Origin: Porpolomopsis calyptriformis
Taxonomy: Eukaryota > Basidiomycota > Agaricomycetes > Agaricales > Hygrophoraceae
Assembly: GCA_951640195.1 (NCBI GenBank)
Contig: OX621174.1
Coordinates: 1-64,000 of the forward strand
Length of the DNA: 64,000 nt
Reading direction: 5' to 3'
Below are positions 21,878-32,438 of the stretch, in pieces. The translations under genes and the position numbers were made by a program. The notes beneath the pieces were generated by a model. That model saw only the letters and a list, made by a program, of their open reading frames with translations. It was not told the DNA's origin and did no database searches. Positions within the stretch are counted from its first letter, which is position 1, and the number at the start of each line of letters is the position of its first letter.

Positions 21878-24800
21878 TTATTGTCTTTGTAGCCATAGCC
21901 AAAGTACTAGCTCCAAGCCTCTGTTAAAGCAGTTAGCCTCATCCTCTTTAGCAGCCCATGTAGCAAAATCCTGCAAAGTTGTAAAAGGTGAAAGCCCTCT
22001 CCAAATACTATATACTGAATTCCAAGTTGGTTCATCGTGTCTAATATACCATAAAATCCCTACCACAAAGTCCTCCATTGGGCATTGCATCCTTTCTCCA
22101 GTCTTGAAAATAGGGTGACAGGTAGGTTGGTATTCTCCTTGTGGAAGACTACATCTGTAGCAATATTCGAATGCTCGTAACTTGATACGCTTCTTGAAAT
22201 TGATCCAGCCAATAGCATGGGGAACAGATTCATCCTCTGGGTCTTTGCAGGAGACAAAAAACTTGTGATCTGGAGTTTTTGAGGTGAAGCGTCCTTTCCA
22301 AGCCCAACAAACAACACATTTCCCAAAGAGCTGATGAGCCATTCGATTAATATCTGCTGCTTTAGTTGCCTTGGTAGCCTTTTTCCTCATATAAACAGCT
22401 TGGTCAAGCTGAATAGGCATAGAAGGTTTAGCAGATAGAGGAGGCTGATGAGGTTGTTGTGGAATGTGATACTGTGTATGTGTGGGGAGAGAACTTGTAG
22501 AATTTGCTGGAGGAATAATGGATGAAGTAGAGTGGTTTTCAAATTGAGAGATATCGACCTGCAAAAAAAGGTCGTCATCCAAGTTACCCATATCAAAGTC
22601 TTCATCCTGGGTAACCATGGGTGGAAGTGCTAGAGTACTAGAAGTGATAGGAGGTAGAAGAGTAGTGAGGCCAGAGGTGGGTGGTGGTGGTGGACGTTGG
22701 AATGGGTATCCTTGTTCAAAGAGAATGGATGGAATAGCTTTGAGAATATCTGTATGAGGATCACAGATATCACATTTTTCTGCACCTGGTAAATTGGCAC
22801 AAGTGACTCCAGTACCATCCATCAGGGATGAAAGCCCAAGACGTCGACAGTCAACTGTGTTCCACATCCATTGGTTTCCTTCATGAACACCACTCAAGTC
22901 TTCTTCACCATAAGCGTGTTGACTGATGAATTGATCTAGGCTATTGTCAACCAAAAAGATCATAGCAGGCTTGCCATTTCGTCCAGCACGCCCACTTCCT
23001 TGGAAGAGATTCATAGCACCATAAGGAAGGCCAACAAAGATAACAGCCCCCACATCTTGACAGTCCACTCCATGGATAAGTCCAGTGGTGGAAACAATCC
23101 ACTGGTTAAGGCCTGCATACCATCTTTCCTCATTAGCTAGACGATCAGAGGGTTGCAAATTGGAGTGAGAGGTGCACTTGTCAAAGGAAGCTCCAATTCT
23201 GTTGGTAGCAGGAACGGAGGTACAGAAAATGATGCCCCTTCGAGTTGAACCAAGAAAGGAGGTGGTGATTAATTTAGCCAAGTCAATAGTGAAACGATTC
23301 AGATTAGTTTCACCATAGTTCACCAGTTTAACGTGGTAGCGTAAATTGGGTTGGTGAGTAGGCTCCCTAATGATGGTGGTGGAATCAGGAAGGGCAGTTG
23401 CAAGGAAGAATTGGTGCATGAGACGAGGAGGAAGTGAAGCTGAAAGGTAAATTTTCTGGACAGCAAATCCAGCAAAAGTAGAGATTCTTGTAAAGTGCTG
23501 ACGATAGTCAGGACAGGTTAAAACTTGGTGAGCTTCATCAACCACCAGGCGAACAATAGACTTCTCATGCTCTCTCCAAAAGCTGCATACAAGGTATTTT
23601 ATTAGAAAATTATTACAACTGAATAATTAAATACTTACCTTTTAAACTTGATATGAGTTGCAGTTTCCAATGCTACAAACAACACCCTAGCTGATTGATG
23701 GCCAATAGTATTGGTTGTCCACTGAGCACAATCAATCCTAGCTTCTTTGGCTTTGCGTAGCATATCCCTCAAGAGCATCTTGTTGGGTATAAGAACAATA
23801 GTTATAAAGTTCTCTTCCACTAGAGATGGCAATAGAAAGACCAGGCTTTTGCCACCACCAGTAGGTAAAATCCCAATAAAGTTACGTTGCCGTTCAATTG
23901 CCAGTTCAACCATTTTCTGCTGTCCAGGTGATTTGAACTGGACATTGGGTATCTTTGGAAAGAAGTAGTGAAGAAGTTGATGGAGGGAATCTGGTGAAGA
24001 AGTTGAAGAGGCTGGGGTACTGTTTTCTTTAGATATAGTGGTTAACAGATTGGATGAAGGTGTGAAGCTTGAGGTAGGAAGTAGTGGAAGGGCAATAGAG
24101 AGACCAGGATTTGGGAGGAGATCATCAGAGGCATACAATTCCTCTAAGTCATCAGCCTGAGGTGTGACTGGTTCTTGAGGCTGAACAGGAGGATGAAATA
24201 CTGATCTAGAAGGAGAGGGAAAGGTTGGTTGAGGAGGAGGAAAGATTGGCTGAGCAGAAGATGGGTGACTGTGAAGAACTTCAGCTATCCCAGCTGCCAC
24301 ACTCTGTTGGATTTGAGCAGTAAGTTCAACCCTCATTTGAGCAAGAGCAGTTGACATAGTAGCAGTCAAATGCTCAATGATCTTCTCTGTGTCCAAAGTA
24401 ATAGGACCAGAAGGTGCTGAGTAATCAAGAGGGTTGGAAGAGTGAGAAGTGTGAAGGGATTGGTGAAGTTTTCGTCTTTGTTGAATAGGCAGCAAGGGAG
24501 AGTGACCAGGGTAAAATTGAACCAGCTTCCACCAGGCTTCTGAAACATGGCCAAATCGCAAAAGGGTGTCACTAGACATGGAGGGAAGATGTCCCTCTTC
24601 AGTGGCATACATCCTAACCTGCATTTGGTGACTATGATTGGCCTGCTCTGCTAAAGCATCTTCTTTATCTTGGTCAATTTCATATTCTGAACCTAAATAG
24701 GTACGAGCAATGGCGATGATTAGTTGGCGGTAAGGTCTGAGGCTGAGTCCAACACCACAGTGAAGTTGGGTGAGAGTCTGAAGGGAATGGCTGAAGTGTT

Positions 24801-27564
24801 CTTCCTTGGTTCGATGACCCATATCGACCCAGAAGTATTCATCATAAAGGTGATAGGCTTCTTCCCCCCATAGAATCCAGGCAAACTCTTTCTCCACTGG
24901 CCTAATCACTAGCAGGTAGAACTGGAGAAGTTTGGCAAAAAAGGGATTAAGTTTGGTTGGTACAAAAACCTCCTTTTGGATCAGGTTTTCATACTTGACA
25001 CGACGGGTAACAAACCAAGTATCCCCATTACTACCATAGAAGTAGTTTCTTGGCCTGGTGGAGTTCTTTATCTTGAGATCCATGAACTCCGCACCTCTAG
25101 AGGGTTGGCCACAAGTAGTAAATCCAAGGATACACAGCTTCTTGTTAATCTCTGAGGCTGCTTGCATAATCTTCAGCATTGCTCCAAGATTGTATTGGAT
25201 TTCTCCACTACTATCCAGGCTAGCAAGCTTTAGATTTGGGTCAGCCAAAAGGATCTGAACAAGAGGGTGACTTTTTTCAACAAAGTCTCCATTGTTAAGC
25301 CAGCTGTATTTGCGAGTCTCGATCGTCCAATCGTCAGGTACTTGAGTAGGGATATTGATAGGAATGTCTTCTCCATGACAGAAGAGTTTGATGTCCTCTT
25401 TAACATCATTATACAAGGTATGCAATCCAGAAATCCAGGTGGGAACATCCAAAGTAAATTCCTTGTAGGAGATTTTTGTACCATCATCAGAGATACGAGT
25501 GAGAGGTGGAGAGGATTGAGACATGGCAAGGGATGAAGCAAAGCGTTGGTAATCCACTATAGCATTAAAAGGGGAGATGATTCCAACTTTGAGATTCTTC
25601 AAAGCATAGAATTCAACAGCCCTTATAAATTTACAAAGTTACCTTTAGCTTGGATTTAAAAATACACAAGAAGAAGTGAACTTACTGGTATGGATCATTT
25701 TGAAACTTATCCTTGTTCTTTAATGCTTCATAAAGCGTAGTTGCTCTACAAGCATACTCCAGCTTGGCAAAGATCTGAGTAACATCTTTGGCTTGCTTGA
25801 AATTGCCATCTTCTTTAAGACAGAAAATGGCAAGGAAGCATTCGATAACTTCATCCCATTTGCTGTATTCACAGTTGTTGGAATAATCGCGACCAGAGAG
25901 AAAGGGTGAAATGAAGTTGTGGAAAGCTAAAATGGGATTTCCAGCACCACCATCTAGGATAGTGAGAAGGGTGAATCCAGCTTGTTTGTCCCTCTGAGTA
26001 AGAGGAAATTTGTAACCAGAGGGGTGATCTTGTAAAGAAAGAAGGATAGCATAAGCCAGAGTATGAAGAAGTTGACTATATGCATGAAGGGTTTGATCAT
26101 CAGAGTGAGCACGCCAATGTGGTCCCTTTTGGCTAGAGCTAATAGAAAGAAATGAAATTAATTGTCTATTAAAAAATAATATAAATACTTACCGAGGGCA
26201 TTCCATCAGTAAACACTTTACACCAATAGCAGATTTCTCTGCCATTCCTCTAATCTCCTTCATATAATTAAACACAATATCCCTAAGACTGTTAAGCCCT
26301 TTGGATCCACTAGAACTAGGGACTTGAACTAGTAAGCGAAGAGTTTTGATACTTGGCTGAGTTTTGATATAATCAGCCAAGTGAAGGTGCCAGCCAGTAA
26401 CCTGAAGTAAAGGGGGGATTTCATGGACATGGATAGGGGGGTTGATTAAGGTAGACTTGAACTTGGGGACTTGTTTCTGTAGGTAGACTGCAAATAGATC
26501 CTGAGGTGAAGATTCAGCCTCTAGTGGTAATACTTCAAACCAGCGCTGAGGAGAAGGGTTGAAGAAAGTCTGGATAGGAGCAAGATGGAAAGCAGAGGTA
26601 GCAGAAGATGGGTGGGCTTTGTGAGCTTGTGACCAATGCTTTTTGAATGTGCTAAGTTTGGGTGCACAATAGTTGCATTGATCACAGCAATAGCCATTAG
26701 ACACTATAGCCAAGCCTTCCACTGGTAGTCCTCTTGGTTCAGGGATAGACACATCAGTTGTTGTAATAACACCTAGCTCTGTAATAGCCTGGTTAAACTG
26801 ATCCTGGTGCTTTAGATTTATCTTGATACTGTGAACCTTGAGATGGTTAAGTATAGCACTAGGTGGCCATGCTATTTGACAAGAGAGGCAGTGGAGAGTT
26901 CTGTGAACAGGATGGACCTTGACTGAGAAAGTAGCAAGAAAGTCATGGTGAGTAGGAAGAGATGTTGTAAGGGGAATAGAAGTATCCACTATAAATTTTA
27001 TTAGATAGATAGAAAGTTAATTAATTATAATACAACTTACTAGAAGGCAAAGAATGAGACATTGAAGCTTGTTTTTGAAGTATGGAAGAGCTAAGCCTAA
27101 GCTTTTTGGAGGATTGCCTAGGGAACTCAGTAGCAACACGTTTCAAAGGGCTTTGAAGGCTTGTGTTAGAGACTGATAGAGAAGTAGAGTCAATCTCTTT
27201 CCATTTAACTTCAGTAGCAAAATGAGTGCTTTTGAGATGATTGCAAAATACTTGGATATTTGCAAACTCCTCTAAGCAATCTTTTTCTATGCAGCTAAGA
27301 ACTGCAGTTGAAGTGGATCGAGAAACTTGAATAGTTTTACCTAGTAGTTATTAGAAACTATATATAAAGATTTGACTAGCCAAAAAACATACTGTCAAGA
27401 GTAACTTCATAAGTCCTTTGATGAAAAATGGCAGAATGAACTATTAAGTTCTTTTTGTTTCCACCAGGAATAACATTATTGCATTGAGAACAGTAAGGCC
27501 TAAAAATATATATATTAGTATTTTTATTATTTATAATAAGTCAAGTTAGAATGATAACTTACAT
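21878..27564 (-). CDS. Second telomere-linked RecQ-type DEAH helicase (TLH2)
   Basis: Exons run from about 27564 to 21878. The initiating ATG appears to be split by an intron (AT at 27564-27563, G at 27499), giving MPYCSQCNNVIPGG, which aligns with the MLCPSC start of TLH1. Later exons join in frame at about 26990, 26190/26140, 25690/25620 and 23635/23590. Finger-like Cys/His motifs (CCDQCNYCAPK) precede the core: GILPTGGGKSLVF (Walker A), LVVDEAHQVL (II), IYLSASLPP (III), GIIFCTS (IV), VSTTGLIHGVDCQDV (V) and QGSGRAGRNG (VI). The Cys-rich end (GKCVVCWAW, CYRCSLPQG) matches TLH1. It looks intact, with canonical motifs, and is visibly richer in A/T than TLH1. It lies within the direct-repeat-bounded module. 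Confidence 0.87.
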
Positions 27565-27779
27565 GGCAGATGATGATGGAGATAATAAGAAGCTTGGGAG
27601 TTAAGATTCTTGATATAGCAGTAGTGGTAATGGTGGTTGAAGACAGAGTTGTATGTTTGTGTATATTTATTTTTTAAAGTTTAATAACTATACAGATTAT
27701 GTAAATTTTTCTCATCACCTAAATAATAAGTCACATGATAGCATAGGAAATATAGCAACTGAAATTGAAAGAGGTGAGA

Positions 27780-28900
27780 TCTAGAACTAGGAGAGAGGAT
27801 AAGAGATATATACATTTCTATATAATAAGTTAAACCCTATAGCATATTGTGAATAGGGTGAGTAATAGTCTAATGAGTAATACTCTGTATTAAATCTGAT
27901 ATGAATCCAATCACTGCAAGGTGAGATCTGGAATTGTAAGAGAGGAGAGATATAAAGGCCTAACTTTGAGCTTACTAAAAGTCACTTCAAAATTCATACA
28001 GCATATCCCCTATTGTATGCAAATTGGCCCACCTAATTTCATGTGCTCAGATGCAGCAGTTCTTGTGATGTATTCAAGTCAATCCCATAATGACACTGTC
28101 ATATTGTTACTTTATTTTCACAATGTCTAATAGTTGAAATCACTTCAAATTTAATCCCAAACATCCACCAGTATGTATCCATTGCCCTGCCTAATTTCGT
28201 GTGTCTGGGTGTAGCAGTTCTTAGGCTGGATGTGTATGAGTCCCATAATGACACCCTAGTATTCTCACCAACCTTTGGCAACATCTAATGGATGGAATCA
28301 CCTCAGATTTGGTCCCAGATATCTATCATTATATATCCATTGTCTGGCCAAATTTTGTGTCTCTGCATTCAGCAGTTCTTGTGCTGTATTTGTGTTATAG
28401 GGGCAGAGGGAGACCATTGCCTCTACAGCAACAACCAATGGATGTATGGACTGGGGAGCAGTTCCATTGAATTCCCACACCTAAATTGTCTTATTTGCCT
28501 ACACAGTAAGAGCAGGTTAAAAGTGGGGATACTGAGGAATGACCTTGCCTAGTATGGTGCATGGGGGGGTATAACTCCCTCTGGGCCTAATCTCCAAGCC
28601 TTATGGTGAATGGAATAAGCAATGGCATAATGGGCAACACTCTGTACCAAATCTAGAGTGAATCAAATCAGTGGAAGTTGAGATTTGGAACTGGGGGGGA
28701 GGATAAGAGATATCTATATTTCCACATAAAGGGTGAATCCCCATAGCCTGTTGTGAATGGGGTGAGTAATAGCATATGGGGCAATGCTCTGTATCAAATC
28801 TGGCATGAATCCAATTACTGCAAGGTGAGATCTGGAATTGTGAGGGGGAAAGAGAGACATAAAGGCCTAACTCTGAGTAGTAAGTTCCATCTCCTTCAGC
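27780..28900. repeat. Diverged tandem repeats downstream of the TLH2 start
   Basis: I see no gene. Two repeat types interleave. One (about 27841-27970, 28590-28720, 28746-28875) contains GGTGAGTAATAG and GGTGAGATCTGGAATTGT. The other occurs about three times between 27990 and 28410 (CCACCTAATTTC, GCAGTTCTTGTG, CCCATAATGACAC). A segment at 28405-28560 is a diverged relative of the 157-bp unit that forms the array starting at 29180 (TTCCATTGAATTCC, CAGTAAGAGCAG). Confidence 0.6.
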
Positions 28901-29179
28901 TTACTAGTAGTGCTTCTAATTCCTTGGTAAAGTATAATACAGCCAAGAAAGTGCTGCTAATAAAGGTTTCACTTATTGCAACTAAAAATAATATATTAAT
29001 ATGATCCTCACCCTGACTAACTAATAACTTGAATCGTAACCAGCTAACTGTTACCTTTTAACTAAAACAGTTAACTAAAACCTTATTTGCATAATGGTTT
29101 GTCTGAGTTGGTCTGCATAAGGGCCTGTCTGACTGGTTTGCATGACTGCAAGCATGACTGCTGCATCTGCATCTTCTTC

Positions 29180-31690
29180 TTACTATACCATATCCTTTAT
29201 AGAGACTAGTGGCTCTGCAGTGGTAACTAGTGGGTCTATCCACTTGAGGTTAATTCCATTGAATTCCTACAGTCAAACAACCCCGAATTGACCCCTAGTA
29301 AGAGTCGGTTACTAGGGGGGATGTTGAGCAATCATGGTTGCTTATTATAAGAGGGAGGGAGACTAGTGGCTCTACAGTGGCAACCAGTGACCCAATCCAC
29401 TTGGGGTTGGTTCCATTGAATTCCTACAGCAGAATAACCCCGAATTGGCCCCCAGTAAGAGTCAGTTACTAGGGGAGATGTTGAGCAATAGTGGTTAGCT
29501 ATTATAAAGGGCAGGAAGACTAGTGGCTCTCCAGTGGCAACCAGTCACACAATCAACTTTGGATCAGTTTCATTATATTCCTACAGTAAAACCACCCTGA
29601 ATTGACCCCCAGTAAGAGTCAGTTACTAGGGAGGATGTTGAGCAATAGTGGTTAGCTATTATAAGGGTGAGGGAGACTAGTGGCTCTACAATGGCAACCG
29701 GTGACCCAATCAACTTGGGATTGATTCCATTGAGTTCCTACAGCAGAATAACCCTGAATTGACCCCCAGTAAGAGTCAGTTACTAGGGGGGATGTTGAGC
29801 AATCATAGTTGCCTATTATAAGGGGGAGGGAGACTAGTGGCTCTACAGTGGCAACCAGTGACCCAATCAACTTGAAATTGGTTCCATTGAATTCCTACAG
29901 CGGAATAACCCTGAATTGGCCCCCAGTAAGAGTCAGTTACAAGGGGGGATGTTAAGTAATGTAATTACCTATTATAAGGGGGGGAGGAAGACTAGTGGCT
30001 CTATAGTGGCAACCAGTGACCCAATCAACTTGGGATTAATTCCATTGAATTCCTACAGCGGAATAACCCTGAATTGACCCCCAGTAAGAGTCAGTTACTA
30101 GGGGGGATGTTGAGCAATGTAATTACCTATTATAAGAGAGGAGGAAGACTAGTGGCTCTACAGTGGCAACCAGTCACCCAATCAACTTGGAATTGATTCC
30201 ATTGAATTCCTACAGCAGAATAACCCCGAATTGGCCCCCAGTAAGAGTCAGTTACTAGGGGGGATGATGAGTAATGTAATTACCTATTATAAGGGGGGGG
30301 AGGAAGACTAGTGGCTCTACAGTGCCAACGAGTCACCCAATCCTCTTGGGGTTGGTTCCATTGAATTCCTACAGCGGGATAACCCTGAATTGACCCCCAG
30401 TAAGAGTCAGTTACTAGGGGGGATGTTGAGCAATAGTGATTAGCTATTATAAGGAGGAGGAAGACTAGTGGCTCTACAGTGGCAACCAGTTGCCCAATCC
30501 ACTTGGAATTGATTCCATTGAATTCCTACAGCAGAATAACCCCGAATTGGCCCCCAGTAAGAGTCAGTTACTAGGGGGGATGTTGAGTAATGTAATTACC
30601 TATTATAAGGGGGGGAGGAAGACTAGTGGCTCTATAGTGGCAACCAGTCACCCAATCAACTTGGGATTGATTCCATTGAGTTCCTACAGCGGATTAACCC
30701 TAAATTGACCCCCAGTAAGAGTCAGTTACTAGGGGGGATGTTGAGCAATGTAATTACCTATTTTAAGGGGGAAGGAAGACTAGTGGCTCTACAGTGGCGA
30801 CCAGTCACCCAATCAACTTGGGATTGGTTCCATTGAATTCCTACAGCGGAATAACCCTGAATTGACCCCCAGTAAGAGTCAGTTACAAGGGGGGATGTTG
30901 AGCAATGTAATTACCTATTTTAAGGGGGAAAGAAGACTAGTGGCTCTACAGTGGCGACCAGTCACCCAATCAACTTGGGATTGATTCCATTGAATTTCTA
31001 CAGCGGAATAACCCTGAATTGACCCCCAGTAAGAGTCAGTTACTAGGGGGGATGTTGAGCAATGTAATTACCTATTTTAAGGGGGAAGGAAGACTAGTGG
31101 CTCTATAGTGGCAACCAGTGACCCAATCAACTTGGGATTGATTCCATTGAATTCCTACAGCAGAATAACCCTGAATTGACCCCCAGTAAGAGTCAGTTAC
31201 TAGGGGGGATGTTGAGCAATGTAATTACCTATTATAAGAGGGGAGGAAGACTAGTGGCTCTACAGTGGCAACCAGTTGCCCAATCCACTTGGGATCGATT
31301 CCATTGGATTCCTACAGCAGCTTAACCCCGAATTGGCCCCCAGTAAGAGTCAGTTACTAGGGGGGATGATGAGCAATAGTGGCTGCCTCTTATAAGGGGG
31401 TAAGAGGAGACTAGTGGCTCTGCAGTGGTAACCAGTGGCTCTATCCACTTGGGGTCAATTCCATTGAATTCCTACAGTTGATTAACCCCGAATTGACCCC
31501 CGGTAAGAGTCAGTTACTAGGGGGGGATGTTGAGCAATCACAGTTGCCTATTGCAAAGGGTAGGGTAAGACTAGTGGCTCTGCAGCAGCAACCAGTGGTC
31601 CTATCCACTCGGGGTTAATTCCATTGAATTCCTGCACCCAAATAACCCCGAATTGACCCCCAGTAAGAGTCAGTTGCAAGGGGGGTAAAG
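29180..31690. repeat. Tandem array, 16 units of ~157 bp
   Basis: ACTAGTGGCTCT recurs at 29205, 29362, 29519, 29676, 29833, 29991, 30148, 30307, 30464, 30622, 30779, 30936, 31093, 31250, 31410 and 31570, with spacings of 157-160. Units are very similar. Each has TTCCATTGAATTCCTACAG, CAGTAAGAGTCAGTTACTAG and then GGGGGGATGTTGAGCAAT. The last is a purine run followed by TGTTG, which resembles a polypurine tract beside the start of an LTR, so an origin from a retroelement end is possible. I see no gene. The 31691-31898 stretch that follows is not repetitive within the window and holds nothing I recognise. Confidence 0.85.
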
Positions 31691-31898
31691 GGTGATTCAG
31701 CTGCTTGCTCCTCGTGCCCCCTCTAACGCGGTACTCTGGAGGGACGAAACACCTCCTAGCGCGGCAACCAGGAAGTTCCAAGCGAAAAAAAAATCCTCTT
31801 GGTGATCGGGAGAGTGAGGGCTATCTAATGGCCTTCTCAGTGAGTAGCGCTTTTGACCTAAAGTTACTGGGCACCCCAGTAAGCCGATAATATAGTTA

Positions 31899-32370
31899 GA
31901 TATACCCCCCCCCATACCCCTTATATCACTGATTGCGGTACCCCAAATGGTCCATAAATCGGGATTTTTGTATTCCCCACCTCTATGACACTGGGGCTAT
32001 CGATTGAATATGAAACCCCAATTTTTAGAGCAGTCTATAGCTACTTATACTTATGCCTCCTCCTAAAACCTTACTATCTTCCACCACGACATACCAAATG
32101 CTCTAAAAATCGGAATTTTCTGTGGGCCCACCATTAGTTCACTGTGCCTATCGAATGGACATGAAATTGTGATTTATAGAGTGCAATACAATAGCTGGGC
32201 TGCATAATGGTATAAATGGAGTGTTTTACATATATCTCAAGAATGGGACTGCCGATTTTTTTAATTTATGGCTTAAACTGATTGTATTGGGATGCCCTAA
32301 CGATCCCCCAAAGAATTTTGAATTAATTTTGTGCCAGCATTTTGGTCATTTTGTTGATAATGGGTCCCTG
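31899..32370 (+). repeat. Direct repeat copy B, right flank of the TLH2 module
   Basis: This is the second copy of the repeat at 20560-21030, offset by exactly 11,340 bp over its last 450 bp and differing at four positions. It includes the same TATAAA (32211-32216) and the same open frame, which here continues past the repeat into KQITYESWLVGVSKGMIEEE. That continuation differs from copy A and runs antisense into the 3' end of the ParB-like gene. Confidence 0.92.
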
Positions 32371-32438
32371 AAGCAAATCACTTATGAGAGCTGGTTGGTG
32401 GGAGTGTCAAAGGGGATGATTGAGGAGGAAGTTGCTGT

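Noticed and set aside
31691..31898. A tRNA or other structured RNA gene in the non-repetitive stretch before direct repeat B
   Set aside because: I could not fold it into a cloverleaf or match the A and B box pattern.
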